NCBI GenBank assembly: GCA_017303615.1
Contig: JAFLCK010000020.1
Coordinates: forward strand, 37,235-101,234
Direction: 5' to 3'
Origin: Obscuribacter phosphatis_A
Lineage (GTDB): Bacteria; Cyanobacteriota; Vampirovibrionia; Obscuribacterales; Obscuribacteraceae
DNA: 64,000 nucleotides
This document shows, one piece after another, positions 52,004 through 61,602 of the stretch; position 1 is the first letter of the stretch; each line of letters opens with the position of its first letter. The notes beneath the pieces are model-generated. The model did not search any database. It saw only the letters and a list, made by a program, of their open reading frames with translations, and was not told the DNA's origin. The position numbers and the translations under genes are program-made.

Positions 52004-53837
52004 CCTTCACCTTTACTTTGATCCAATCTGGCTTGAGCACTGCTGCCGGCAAGCCCAACTCATACAAAAACTCTCCCTGCGGCGCCTCGACCGCCTGCAT
52101 GCCTAAACGCACAAACAGATCAGCCACCATAGCATTCTTCTCGGTAGGAATATATTGCGCCCTGATTCGCTGGAAAGCTCGCCCTGTAGCCAATTCCACA
52201 AAAGCAGACCAGAGAGACTCTTCCACCCCTCGACCAATAACTCGACAACTCAAAAGAAAAGAATCAACCAAAAGGGTGCCTGGCTCTTGCTCGACGCCGA
52301 TAATTAGTCCGACTATACCCTGCGAACCAAAGCGATCGACCAGCTCGACAGTCAATAGAATATTCCGCTCACTTTTGATCAAATCGCGCACCACCGCCTC
52401 GCTATGACGTCTGGTGGTGACATTAAACTGATTAGTCTTACCAAGCATTTGCACGACACGCTGCAAGCTGGCGGCACTGACTGCCTCAATAATGGCTTCC
52501 ATAGAAAGAGAAGCAAGAAACTCCTCTATATTGGCGGCACCGACATCAATTGAGCGAGCAGCCTGCAGAGAATAAAGCTCGGTGCGCTGACTGTCTTCAG
52601 CCGAAACTCGGTAAGCATCGAAAAGAGCCGAACCTCTGAGCGCCGTCAAAATAGAATAAGGATCACCGCCATTATCGAGCACCTGCACCTGGGGCAAATA
52701 ATGCTTTACCTCTTCTCTTTCTAGATGATTATCATCAAGAAATACAAAAGAATCCAGTCCCAAGTTGAGCTCCGAGGCTATGGCTTGAATATTCTGATGC
52801 TTAGGGTTCCAGTCCACTTTGTGCACCACAAAGTCTTCCCAGCGCAAGACCATATCAGGCAAAGTCTCGAAGGCCTTTTGCACAGGCTCGATATTATTCT
52901 TCGAGACTAGAGCCAACAAAACACCGCTTTCTTTCAGACGCTTTGCCAAACTCTGAATGCGTCTAAAGACATTGCCCGGATAATCGCGGCCGACTTTCAA
53001 ACCGCTCATCCCATCATCACCGATGGTCCCCCCCCAAAGGGTGTTGTCTAAATCCAAAAGCAAGACTTTAGCGCGAGGCTGAAAAATCGGTCGAAACAGA
53101 CGAGCCAACTCTAAAGAAAAAGAGGTAACGACATTGGCGCTGAGCGGTTGTCTGGCAAAGAGGTCGAGACGCTCATCAAAGCAAGCTTTGCCTTCACGGG
53201 CGCACCAAGCAGCAAAATCAAAGACATTGATCTGGGCTTCGACAGCGGAAATTTCCATCAAGGCGCGGTTGAAAGACTGTTTAACCATAGAAAGATTAGG
53301 AACAGCACTAACCTCGTGCGGCCAGTCTTGACCAAAATCAGGCAGCGTCGCTATAAAGAGCGGCGCTGTCGAAACTTTGACATAGCCGGCGCAGAGATCT
53401 TGCAAACGCTTGATCAAACTCGCCTCAAAATCAAGGCGTTCCTGCCTAGACAGAGCAGAGAACGACTCAACCACATCAGGATACAGATCTTCTAGACGCC
53501 ACAGCACTAGCACCGCCTGCGGTGCAGCAAGCAGAGGCGAGCGCGGGTTCCAGAGCAAGGTTTCGAAGCTGCCAAAATCGCCGAGAGTAATCGAAGGTCT
53601 GCAATTGAGAGTGGCAAGCGCCAGATTGATAAAATCAAGCTGGCTTTCTAAGGTGATGGATCGCGCGATTGAAAGCTTGAACTCGGGGGCTTCAGCCCAA
53701 ACAGTCTTGCCCAATTGCGCCAGAGCCTCTCTAACCAGATGAGTACGCGAAGTGAGCAAAGCTTCGCTAATCTGAGTTTTCAGCTCTGCACTGCATTTGA
53801 GACTATGCAAATCAAGGGTGGCTTTATTCATCTGCAT
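51975..53837 (-). CDS. FkbH-like HAD-IIIC protein
   Basis: This protein of about 620 residues (ATG at 53837; a second ATG at 53831) has an N-terminal region of about 250 residues that may be SGNH-like. It is followed by a HAD phosphatase domain with LLLDLDNTLWGGTIGDDG (the Asp-x-Asp-x-Thr motif) and FVFLDDNHLEREEV, and a C-terminal GNAT-like domain. FkbH-family members dephosphorylate 1,3-bisphosphoglycerate and attach the glyceryl unit to an ACP. The ACP gene overlaps its 3' end and the MaoC-SDR gene stops 2 bases before its start. A longer frame to 53948 is only overlap with that gene. Confidence 0.88.
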   Translation of the reverse strand: MQMNKATLDLHSLKCSAELKTQISEALLTSRTHLVREALAQLGKTVWAEAPEFKLSIARSITLESQLDFINLALATLNCRPSITLGDFGSFETLLWNPRSPLLAAPQAVLVLWRLEDLYPDVVESFSALSRQERLDFEASLIKRLQDLCAGYVKVSTAPLFIATLPDFGQDWPHEVSAVPNLSMVKQSFNRALMEISAVEAQINVFDFAAWCAREGKACFDERLDLFARQPLSANVVTSFSLELARLFRPIFQPRAKVLLLDLDNTLWGGTIGDDGMSGLKVGRDYPGNVFRRIQSLAKRLKESGVLLALVSKNNIEPVQKAFETLPDMVLRWEDFVVHKVDWNPKHQNIQAIASELNLGLDSFVFLDDNHLEREEVKHYLPQVQVLDNGGDPYSILTALRGSALFDAYRVSAEDSQRTELYSLQAARSIDVGAANIEEFLASLSMEAIIEAVSAASLQRVVQMLGKTNQFNVTTRRHSEAVVRDLIKSERNILLTVELVDRFGSQGIVGLIIGVEQEPGTLLVDSFLLSCRVIGRGVEESLWSAFVELATGRAFQRIRAQYIPTEKNAMVADLFVRLGMQAVEAPQGEFLYELGLPAAVLKPDWIKVKVKGDEQSRETV

Positions 53838-53839
53838 TT

Positions 53840-55000
53840 CTATGGCATTCTGCCGCCCCCGGTCACTGGCAGATTGACGCCGTTGACAAAAGCAGCGCCG
53901 GGTCCGCATAAATAAGTAACTGTGCGAGCAACATCTTCCACCGCGCAAAGTCGACGCATTGGATTGCTTGCCGCCTCAATCTGCTTGATACGCAAAGGCA
54001 CATTCTTGGAATAGGCGGTATTCATCATTCCAGGCGAGACAGAATTGCAGCGGATACCTTTAGGACCAAGTTCCAAGGCCATAGAACGCACTAGGGCATG
54101 AGCAGCAGCCTTGGCTGAAACATAATGCGCCAGTTTGGCAGGCGGCGTATCGAAAACATACTGCGTGAGAATATGCACGATAGAGCCGCCGTCGTGCATA
54201 TGCTTAGCCAAAGCTGAAACAATCTGCTGAAAGGCAAAAACATTGACCTGCCACTGTTCTTGCAAGGCCTCCAACATTTGCCCATCCAGCACTTCTAGAT
54301 TGGAGAGCGACGGCGCCGCCACATGCACAAAACCAAAAACTCTGTGACTGGCAACAACTTTATTGAGCACTTCAGTCAGCTTGGCCGCATCACGCAGGTC
54401 ACAGGCAAAAACATCGACCATGCTTTCGCCAAGTTCGCTCTGTAAGCCCCGCAGACGATTCTCGTTGCGCCCGAGAGCGATTGTCTTCACCTGATTAGCG
54501 GCCAGATCGCGACAGATTGCCGCCCCCAGCTCACCCGAGGCACCGCTGACTAGCACCACCTTATCAACCAAAGAAGTTTTGTCTTCAACAGCCATCTCTT
54601 CTTCGATGGTCATGACCCGGCCCTTACCATCAAGGCAGATTGCCCCGGTGGCAACATTGGTGCCGGTAATTTCCAACTCCATAGTTTGAGTGGATGGATG
54701 AGTGGATGTCACTTTCGCCTCGAAGCGAATCAAATCACCCGAACGAATAGGTTGGCGCCAGCTCACCTGAAATGACTGCCAAAGCGCCCCCGGTCCCGGT
54801 ATATGCATGCCCACCAGGGTGGAAACCAGAGACGCAGCCAACATGCCATGAACAACCGGTTCATCGCCTAAGGCTTTGCGGGCGAACTCGGCATTGACAT
54901 GCATTGGATTGTGATCGCCCACCAACTTGGCATAAGCTTCCACCTGCTCCTGTGTGAACAGGTGCTCAAAGCTTCGCTGATCACCGACTTTCCAGTGCAT
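53840..55000 (-). CDS. MaoC-like hydratase fused to short-chain dehydrogenase
   Basis: This is a 386-residue fusion. Residues 1-140 are a MaoC/hot-dog hydratase with the catalytic AKLVGDHNPMHVNAEF motif. Residues 150-386 are an SDR with VLVSGASGELGAAICRD, YVSAKAAAHALVRSMALELG (Tyr-x-x-x-Lys) and a final FVNGVNLPVTGGG. Such hydratase and ketoreductase activities together interconvert enoyl, 3-hydroxyacyl and 3-ketoacyl thioesters. In this setting it may make or modify a hydroxyacyl group, for example 3-hydroxybutyryl, for attachment to the nonulosonate glycan. It is the first gene of the FkbH-ACP operon. Confidence 0.88.
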   Translation of the reverse strand: MHWKVGDQRSFEHLFTQEQVEAYAKLVGDHNPMHVNAEFARKALGDEPVVHGMLAASLVSTLVGMHIPGPGALWQSFQVSWRQPIRSGDLIRFEAKVTSTHPSTQTMELEITGTNVATGAICLDGKGRVMTIEEEMAVEDKTSLVDKVVLVSGASGELGAAICRDLAANQVKTIALGRNENRLRGLQSELGESMVDVFACDLRDAAKLTEVLNKVVASHRVFGFVHVAAPSLSNLEVLDGQMLEALQEQWQVNVFAFQQIVSALAKHMHDGGSIVHILTQYVFDTPPAKLAHYVSAKAAAHALVRSMALELGPKGIRCNSVSPGMMNTAYSKNVPLRIKQIEAASNPMRRLCAVEDVARTVTYLCGPGAAFVNGVNLPVTGGGRMP

Positions 55001-55075
55001 ATCTAATCAACAACCTTAAAACGAAAGATTGATGCTAGCTCACCCCTAAGACCTTAGTCAATAGCTGATTAAGCT

Positions 55076-56533
55076 CTAGAACTGAAAGTAAATAAAGGGC
55101 TGCGAATCGGAAGGGAAGTAGACCAACATGGCAACCACTAAAAGGGTATAGAATGCCGCCTTGAGAGGAACCGGCGTGGTCTGAAAAGCTTTCTTCTCAA
55201 TCAGGGCACTGAGCGGCAGGTTTTGAATGAGCATGAGAGCCAAGATTAAAAGCGCCAAAGGCACAATAATCGGCAGATCCGGACGAGCCATCAAGAACTG
55301 CCCGTCGGTGGCGGGAGAATAGAAATTCTTCCAGATGAACATGCGCTTGATGATGCTGTAAGACGTCTGGATATCTGGTGAACGAAATATAACCAGGCTG
55401 ACGCAAAAGGTGAGGAAGGTCATGACAATGGACATATAGCGAAAGACCTGACCTTCAAAGAAGGTCTTCCATATGCCGGTTTTGGTTCTCCAGTCGGCAA
55501 ATTCGCGATGAATAATCAAAGCCAAGCCGTGAAAGGCACCCCAGACCATGAAGGTCCAAGATGCACCATGCCAGAAGCCGCAGATAACCATGGTCAAGAA
55601 AAGGGCTTTGTGGGTCTGCCAGCGGTCTCTTTTGCTGGCGAACCAAACCGGCAAAAATACATAGTCGCGTAACCAACTAGATAGCGACATATGCCAACGC
55701 TGCCAAAATTCGGCGATGTTCTTAGCGGCAAAAGGCATATTGAAATTGATTGGTATGTCATAGCCAAAGAGCATGGCTGAACCACGGGCAATATCTGAAT
55801 ATCCAGAGAAATCGAAGTAAATCTGGAATGTGAAAGCAAGTGCCATTATCCACAGCTCGATCGACCCGTACGCCCCCGGCTCGGTCATCACCATATTTAC
55901 CAGCGCGCTCAAATTGTCGGCGACAAGCACTTTCTTGGCTAGACCGATGATAATGAGCATGAGCCCTTTATCAAAGAGAGTGAAATCAAAAGGCCGCTCA
56001 GCCGTCATCTGCTTGACGAAATCAGGATAACGCTTGATGGGACCGGCTATCTGGGTGGGAAAGAAAGCAGCGAAAAGCGAAAAGAGCACAAAAGAATCAA
56101 TCGGCTTATTGCCTCTGTAGATTTCAAATAGATAGTGTATAAACTCGAAAGTAAAAAATGAGATGGCCAGGGGCAGAATGATATTCAAAGTCCAATGGGG
56201 ATCATTGCCTGATACAAAGCCGACCACAGATGAGACGTTGGTAACTGCGAAGTTGCCATACTTAAAAACCCCCAAACAGAGCAGGTTCAAAGCTGTACCC
56301 ACACCAAATATGGTGCGCTTCTTTTCTTTAGGGGCGCGGCTGAGCATACGACCCATATAAAAATTAGCCACAGTCATGGCAATGATCAAAAGCACCATGG
56401 GCGGGCACCAGCAAGAATAGAAATACCAGCTGGCGATAAGCAGCATCGGCATTCTGAAAGACTTGGGCAGGAACCAAAAGAGCAGCACCACCGCCGGTAG
56501 AAAGAGCATATATTGCAAACTTGCAAATAACAC
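55076..56533 (-). CDS. MBOAT O-acyltransferase, AlgI-like, second copy
   Basis: This 485-residue polytopic protein is closely parallel to the one at 17784. It begins MLFASLQYMLFLPAVVLLFWFLP, has FWQRWHMSLSSWLRDYVFLPVW in the middle, and the catalytic-His segment ICGFWHGASWTFMVWG. The start is a GTG with AGGAG eight bases upstream. It follows an SGNH gene on the same strand by 11 bases and precedes the MaoC-SDR/FkbH/ACP genes, so it is the likely membrane step that moves the ACP-borne acyl group to the exported glycan. Confidence 0.95.
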   Translation of the reverse strand: MLFASLQYMLFLPAVVLLFWFLPKSFRMPMLLIASWYFYSCWCPPMVLLIIAMTVANFYMGRMLSRAPKEKKRTIFGVGTALNLLCLGVFKYGNFAVTNVSSVVGFVSGNDPHWTLNIILPLAISFFTFEFIHYLFEIYRGNKPIDSFVLFSLFAAFFPTQIAGPIKRYPDFVKQMTAERPFDFTLFDKGLMLIIIGLAKKVLVADNLSALVNMVMTEPGAYGSIELWIMALAFTFQIYFDFSGYSDIARGSAMLFGYDIPINFNMPFAAKNIAEFWQRWHMSLSSWLRDYVFLPVWFASKRDRWQTHKALFLTMVICGFWHGASWTFMVWGAFHGLALIIHREFADWRTKTGIWKTFFEGQVFRYMSIVMTFLTFCVSLVIFRSPDIQTSYSIIKRMFIWKNFYSPATDGQFLMARPDLPIIVPLALLILALMLIQNLPLSALIEKKAFQTTPVPLKAAFYTLLVVAMLVYFPSDSQPFIYFQF

Positions 56534-56544
56534 AGTCTTTCTCC

Positions 56545-57801
56545 TTAATTACTCTGCGCGCTGGAAGCCAGTCGGGAGGTCAGCCCTTTAGCATCCAGCT
56601 GCCGAGACAGCTGCGTCCAAAACTTGCTTGCGCCTGCATTGTTGAAGTGAATACCATCGCCGAAATCGGAATCGGCAAACGCATCAGGCGAGAATTCAAT
56701 AAGAAGACTGCCGGGACCAGCCTGTGCAGTCGTCTTTGATATGGTCTGCTCAAAAAATTCCATAATCGGCGCCGGAGTAACAGCCTGGAATTCGGGAGAA
56801 AGAGGCATGCGCACCATGACGAGAGTAATTCCTTTCTCTCGACAAGTCAGGGCCAAGCGCTCCAAATAGGCAGCCTGATCAGCCATAGCCCGAGCAGTCA
56901 CACCGGTAAAGCCGCGGGCATAATAATCTTTCAAGTCTTTTTTGTAAGTGCCCATCTGAGCGATTCGTCCGCTCTGCTTCTTCTCCAGCCAAGGCCAGTC
57001 GACAGTGATTTGAGGCTTGGTCTGAGAGGCGCCGGCTTGCTTGCTTTGCACGGCGGCATAAAGAGAAGTCTGGCGGGACAAAGCCGAACCAGCAATTACT
57101 TCCAGCAATTTCTGATACTCACCCCTGACTCCATACAAGCGCCAAAGTCTAGCAATCTGCTGTTCGCTCGCCTCTAGAAAACCGCCACCAGGCTTCTCGT
57201 GCAGATGCTGGGCAATTCTCGATTTATCAGGGCTTGGCAAATTGGAATCAGCAAAATCTCGAGCCGAAAGAAAGAGAACGACTGCTTTTGGCGCCTTGTT
57301 ATTTGAACCGAGATATTGGCTGAAAATCTTCTCTAAATCAGAAGCCATCGCCCCTGAAACTCCAACATTAATGACACGCAAAGCCTTAGCTGAGGCTTTG
57401 TTGAGATGCTCCTGCAGACTCTTTGCTTCCATATAGGTACCAAAGGTCTCTTCTGAAACAGTATCGGCCTTCTCGCCGAGATCGCCTCTAATAGCTGCGG
57501 CCATAAGGGTGGAAGAGCCAAGTAAAAGAGCATCGGCATTGCCTTTGGAAACGGCAATGTCTATCTTGCGCAGCTGGTGGTCGGCATCGCGAAAGACCAA
57601 ACCAGGAACATGCACATACTGAAGAGGCTTGAAATAGCTGAGTGCCGCATCAATGCAAAGAAGATAAAAGACGACCCAGACCGAACATAGGGACAAAGCT
57701 TTAGCAGCGGCAGCTCTACTAAAGATCGAGCTGGACTGACTCTCTGAAGCGCTCGGATTGCTTACCGGAGTCTTCTCAATTTTGCTTGCTGTAGAGTTCA
57801 T
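56545..57801 (-). CDS. DltD/AlgJ-like SGNH membrane protein, third copy
   Basis: This 418-residue protein has one N-terminal membrane helix (about 38-60) and an outer SGNH-like domain: ALLLGSSTLM holds the nucleophile Ser, and DFGDGIHFNNAGASKFW supplies Asp and His. It is 11 bases upstream of the second MBOAT and co-transcribed with it, the arrangement seen in AlgI/AlgJ and DltB/DltD pairs. It probably accepts an acyl group and transfers it to a surface sugar. The ATG at 57801 has only a weak ribosome binding site. Confidence 0.75.
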   Translation of the reverse strand: MNSTASKIEKTPVSNPSASESQSSSIFSRAAAAKALSLCSVWVVFYLLCIDAALSYFKPLQYVHVPGLVFRDADHQLRKIDIAVSKGNADALLLGSSTLMAAAIRGDLGEKADTVSEETFGTYMEAKSLQEHLNKASAKALRVINVGVSGAMASDLEKIFSQYLGSNNKAPKAVVLFLSARDFADSNLPSPDKSRIAQHLHEKPGGGFLEASEQQIARLWRLYGVRGEYQKLLEVIAGSALSRQTSLYAAVQSKQAGASQTKPQITVDWPWLEKKQSGRIAQMGTYKKDLKDYYARGFTGVTARAMADQAAYLERLALTCREKGITLVMVRMPLSPEFQAVTPAPIMEFFEQTISKTTAQAGPGSLLIEFSPDAFADSDFGDGIHFNNAGASKFWTQLSRQLDAKGLTSRLASSAQSN

Positions 57802-57943
57802 GCTCGATTAAGTGCTGGATTAAGGCTGAAAAGACCGGATGCGGCGACAATGCCCTCCATTCCATCATGTCTGCAAGCAATTGACAACTAAAGGCTAATT
57901 AAGGCGCCGCAATGGCTGCACAAGCGCCTATCGTGAAAGAACC

Positions 57944-60853
57944 TTAATGAGACTTCGAGGCGCTCTTACATGCGCGCTGAGAGACTCTAAACCCTCTTCC
58001 AAGCAGCAAAATCAGCAGCAAAATGCAAAAAGTAAAGAAAAGACCGACCCCCACATAGAAACTTAGCGGTTGGTAACGCATTTCCACTCTGTGCTTGCCT
58101 GTGGTCAGGGCGAGTGCCCGAAAGGCATAATTGCCATGCAATAGCGGTGCTTCCTGCCCGTCTATATAAGCTTTCCAGCCTGGATAGTTAATATCTGTAA
58201 GGACGAGCACGGCCGGCTTACTAAGTTCCACCTCAAGTTGCAGCAAAGACTGACCGCGCCGCTGCACGGCAACATCCTCAATCTCGGCATCTACGTTGGC
58301 AGAAGTCTTAGCTATATAGTCTTTCTCGAGAGCCCGCACGCCGGGTTCGGAGCGCTCTAGAACCACCGACTGCCAATCAAAAGCGGTGTCGGAAAGCCAT
58401 TCTAGAGCCTCTTGCTTGCTGTCGACGAAATGATAGCGCCGCACCAAATAAGCATCCGAGAGAGGTTGGGCCATCTCATAGAGACGCACGCCTGAAGGAC
58501 TTTCGGCAATCAGCTTATAGCCTAAAGGTGCCTGAGCCTGTGCTTGTACTTGCTCAAAATTTTGACCGACAGCTTGGTCTGAAAGAAATTCAGCCAGTTT
58601 AACCGGTGCGCCAAGCACCGCACCGTTTTTGTCAAAAATCTGCAGATAGAGCTGAAGACGGCTGCCCGCCTTCAGCTTAAGCGGCACCGAAAGCGAATAG
58701 CTGGCATTTTCTCTAAAGCTGCGCCGCTCGCATAAGGCTACGACATTCTTTTGAGAATCTAAAAGATAAGCCTGAAAGCCTGGACGAGCAGACTTCTTCT
58801 CTTTACCGACAGGCTCAGGCGCCTGCAGTGCCAGCTTGCCGAAAACGGCACTTTGCCTTGGTTCATAACAAAATGAAGCTCGGCGCAACATGATACCACT
58901 GCCAAAATCCAGGGGCAAAGCGGCTTCCGCCTCTTTCATTGCCAGCCTATTTAGACCAGCTGCGTCATACACAGGGCTGCCACTCAAAATATTCTTCACC
59001 GAAGTCAGCCTAAGCAAGCCCGAAACTGGCAAATCCAGACCCACGTTGAAGCTTGTTATCTGGGCGCCCAGTTTATCCATAAACGACAAATAACGCTCCG
59101 GAAAAATAGCATTGAGGGCTCTGATGTCTCTTATGCCGTAGCAAAGATTGATATTGGGTTTCAGTATATGACTGCCGCAAGCCACCACCCGAGAGCCTGA
59201 AGCCTTGACCGAAGGCAAAGGCTCGGCATCGGGATAGGCAAAAGCCTGACGCAGAGGCAAAGCCGGCTTAGAAAGACACAAGAGAGAAGCCGCCCAGACA
59301 ATCAAAATAGAGACAGCAGCGAAACGGCGCAGAGCTTCGCGGGCAGCGCATCTAGACATTCTAAGCAAGGCAAGAAGTAAGAGAAGAGCCAAGCAAGAAA
59401 ACAAAGCGGCATAAAAATCATAATTGCTGAAAGAGGCTGCCGGCAAAGTGTCATCGAAAGAGAGAGAAGAGAGTGAAAAATGGCAGAGACTCAGAAAAGG
59501 GCGAATTAAGCAGGCGAAAAGCCCCGCTGCAATAGCAGCGAGAAAGGGAACCCAATCCTTCTTTTCTTTCTTGAGCAGCCAATCAAAGCCCATGGCGGCG
59601 AGTATGGCACTGAGCAAAACAACTATATGCAGATAATAATTGGCGACTATAAAACTGAAGGGCTTCACTTTGAAAAGCAAGCTCACCGGCAAGACGCGAC
59701 AACTGAGCCCAATCAGAAAGAGATTGAGCCCAAGCAAGAGTTTAGCGAGGGGTACACCCTTGGCGGTTCTATTGTCTTTGTCATAGAAAAGAGCTAAGGG
59801 CAAAAAGGCAAAGGCGCAGAAGCCCAAATAGGGACTGGCACCGCCATAGACCGGCTGGCTGAAACTGAGTAAGAGAGCAAGAAAACTGACATAACTAGGG
59901 TTACCTGCCCCAAACTTATAACTCTCTGAATTGCATAAAAACTCGAGAAACGGCAATAACATCGGTGCCGCCAGAAAGAAGGCAGTGGCACCAGATATGG
60001 TGAGGGCTAGGAAGCCGAGCAATAGACGCTGTGCCGGTAACTTAGCCGGCATATCACCAGCCTGAGGGGGGAAGGCGCCGAGCAACAAAGTCCATAAACT
60101 AACAGCGAATATAGCGCAGAATGATATTTCGATATGGGCCGATAAAATCATCACGGCAGCAGTAAAGCCGCTCCAAAGAGCCGATTTGGCAACTTGAGGC
60201 GAGAGTTTTTTGGCGCCGCTCTCACGCAAACTAAAGGCCAGGCGAGTAAAGGCAAAAAACAGAAAAGGAGTCAAACAGTAGCCATTACCGATAAGTTCCA
60301 AATACCACTGGTTGTATGGACAGAAAGCCATGGTCAAGGCAGCAGCGCCGCAAGCGAGTGCCCCTAAGCCAAGGCGCCTAGCCAAGAAAAATGTACCCAG
60401 CCCCATGACTAGCAGTTTCAAAACCAAAGTGCAGTTATATGTATAGAAAGTCGGCGAAAGCAAAAGTGGAATCTGAAAGATTGAAAAGACCGCCGACTCA
60501 GGGTCAGCCAATAAAGGGCAACCAAACTCAGATAATGAATTCCAGAGGGGCACTTCACCTTGACGCCAAAGACCGGCGACAAAGAAAAAGTAAGGCACTA
60601 TAAACAGTATCGAAGATGGTTCTATACCGACCATGGCTGAACCACTATAACCAGCAAAAAGCGTGTCCCAGTGGCAGAGAAGATCTACCCGCGAAATAGA
60701 CTTACCGGCAAAGAGAGTGGGAGAAAAGACTAGGATGACTAAGACGAGAAAAGCGACGAGCGCCAGAAAATGCGCCTGATCATAAGATCTGCCGCCCGCT
60801 GCTGCAGGTGGTTGCTCCGCTTCAGGAAGAGGCGGTTCCGCCGCCTCGCTCAA
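57944..60853 (-). CDS. YfhO-family membrane protein
   Basis: This 969-residue protein has about 13 membrane helices, starting with a Pro/Ala-rich tail and a helix at 30-50. HWDTLFAGYSG gives an acidic residue in the first outer loop, as in GT-C enzymes. A large periplasmic part follows, then the hallmark C-terminal YfhO element DINYPGWKAYIDGQEAPL and a final helix. YfhO proteins glycosylate lipoteichoic acid or related glycans in some Firmicutes, using lipid-linked sugars. The start is a TTG that shares four bases (TTGA) with the stop of the methyltransferase gene, with GGAAGGAAG upstream. Confidence 0.85.
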   Translation of the reverse strand: MSEAAEPPLPEAEQPPAAAGGRSYDQAHFLALVAFLVLVILVFSPTLFAGKSISRVDLLCHWDTLFAGYSGSAMVGIEPSSILFIVPYFFFVAGLWRQGEVPLWNSLSEFGCPLLADPESAVFSIFQIPLLLSPTFYTYNCTLVLKLLVMGLGTFFLARRLGLGALACGAAALTMAFCPYNQWYLELIGNGYCLTPFLFFAFTRLAFSLRESGAKKLSPQVAKSALWSGFTAAVMILSAHIEISFCAIFAVSLWTLLLGAFPPQAGDMPAKLPAQRLLLGFLALTISGATAFFLAAPMLLPFLEFLCNSESYKFGAGNPSYVSFLALLLSFSQPVYGGASPYLGFCAFAFLPLALFYDKDNRTAKGVPLAKLLLGLNLFLIGLSCRVLPVSLLFKVKPFSFIVANYYLHIVVLLSAILAAMGFDWLLKKEKKDWVPFLAAIAAGLFACLIRPFLSLCHFSLSSLSFDDTLPAASFSNYDFYAALFSCLALLLLLALLRMSRCAAREALRRFAAVSILIVWAASLLCLSKPALPLRQAFAYPDAEPLPSVKASGSRVVACGSHILKPNINLCYGIRDIRALNAIFPERYLSFMDKLGAQITSFNVGLDLPVSGLLRLTSVKNILSGSPVYDAAGLNRLAMKEAEAALPLDFGSGIMLRRASFCYEPRQSAVFGKLALQAPEPVGKEKKSARPGFQAYLLDSQKNVVALCERRSFRENASYSLSVPLKLKAGSRLQLYLQIFDKNGAVLGAPVKLAEFLSDQAVGQNFEQVQAQAQAPLGYKLIAESPSGVRLYEMAQPLSDAYLVRRYHFVDSKQEALEWLSDTAFDWQSVVLERSEPGVRALEKDYIAKTSANVDAEIEDVAVQRRGQSLLQLEVELSKPAVLVLTDINYPGWKAYIDGQEAPLLHGNYAFRALALTTGKHRVEMRYQPLSFYVGVGLFFTFCILLLILLLGRGFRVSQRACKSASKSH

Positions 60854-61602
60854 GCAATCTTCCTTCCGACAAAGAGCCCGCGTCCGATGGGACCGTTCTC
60901 GTCGACTTCGACAACTTCAAGACCAGCTGCACGCATTGATGCGGCATATTCCTCGTTGGTAAAGAGAGCCAGTTCGTGCAACTCTTGAATATGCTGAATG
61001 CCTGCGCTGTTCATCACCAAAATATGAGAATGACCCTGCGCCACCATATCTTTTTGCAACCAGAGATTCATGCGCACGATCTTGTATTCATCTGTTTCTT
61101 CCACAATCACTGTAGAATGTCCCGGCTTAAATGTGGCAGGTGTGTACCAGGGTTCGATAATGAGCAAACCACCAGGATTGAGATGATCAGCCATATTCTT
61201 AATCGTGCTGTCCAGCAAGTCGACCGTTTTGACATAGCCGATAGAGCTGAATAAGCAAGTAACTACATCGAACTTGTCGGCAAGCTGGAAGTTGGTCATA
61301 TCACCCAGATGGAACTTCATGCCGGGCAACTTGTCTGAACAAATATCGAGGAACTCAGAATCTATATCAAGACCTTCGCATTTCATTGAAGTCTGCAAGA
61401 AATAGATATGCTGCCCGGTGCCGCAAGCCACATCCAGTAATCTGTTGCCCTCTGACTGTTTGTGCTGTTCGATTCTTGAAGATAGATATGCCACTTCGGC
61501 GGCATAGTCCTTCTGGCGGTTGAGTAGATCATAGAATCCGGCTGACTGATAGCAGGGCTTAAGCGCGGTTTCTACTTGTGAAATAGACGACTCAGGATTC
61601 AT
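60850..61602 (-). CDS. SAM-dependent methyltransferase
   Basis: This is a 250-residue class I methyltransferase. Motif I is LLDVACGTGQHIYFL, followed by GLDIDSEFLDI, FHLGDMTNF and DVVTCLFSSIGYV, then GGLLIIEPWYTP. The family is close to enzymes that methylate small molecules or sugars such as dTDP-aminosugars (DesVI-like N,N-dimethylation), given the CxGTGxH form and a WecE-type aminotransferase nearby. Exact substrate unknown. It overlaps the GT2 gene by 11 bases and the YfhO gene by 4, so all three are coupled. Confidence 0.85.
   Translation of the reverse strand: MNPESSISQVETALKPCYQSAGFYDLLNRQKDYAAEVAYLSSRIEQHKQSEGNRLLDVACGTGQHIYFLQTSMKCEGLDIDSEFLDICSDKLPGMKFHLGDMTNFQLADKFDVVTCLFSSIGYVKTVDLLDSTIKNMADHLNPGGLLIIEPWYTPATFKPGHSTVIVEETDEYKIVRMNLWLQKDMVAQGHSHILVMNSAGIQHIQELHELALFTNEEYAASMRAAGLEVVEVDENGPIGRGLFVGRKIA

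Noticed and set aside
53838..53948. 37-residue N-terminal extension of the FkbH-like protein
   Set aside because: The extension overlaps the MaoC-SDR coding end and is Arg/Cys-rich, unlike the family; the ATG just after that stop is more likely.
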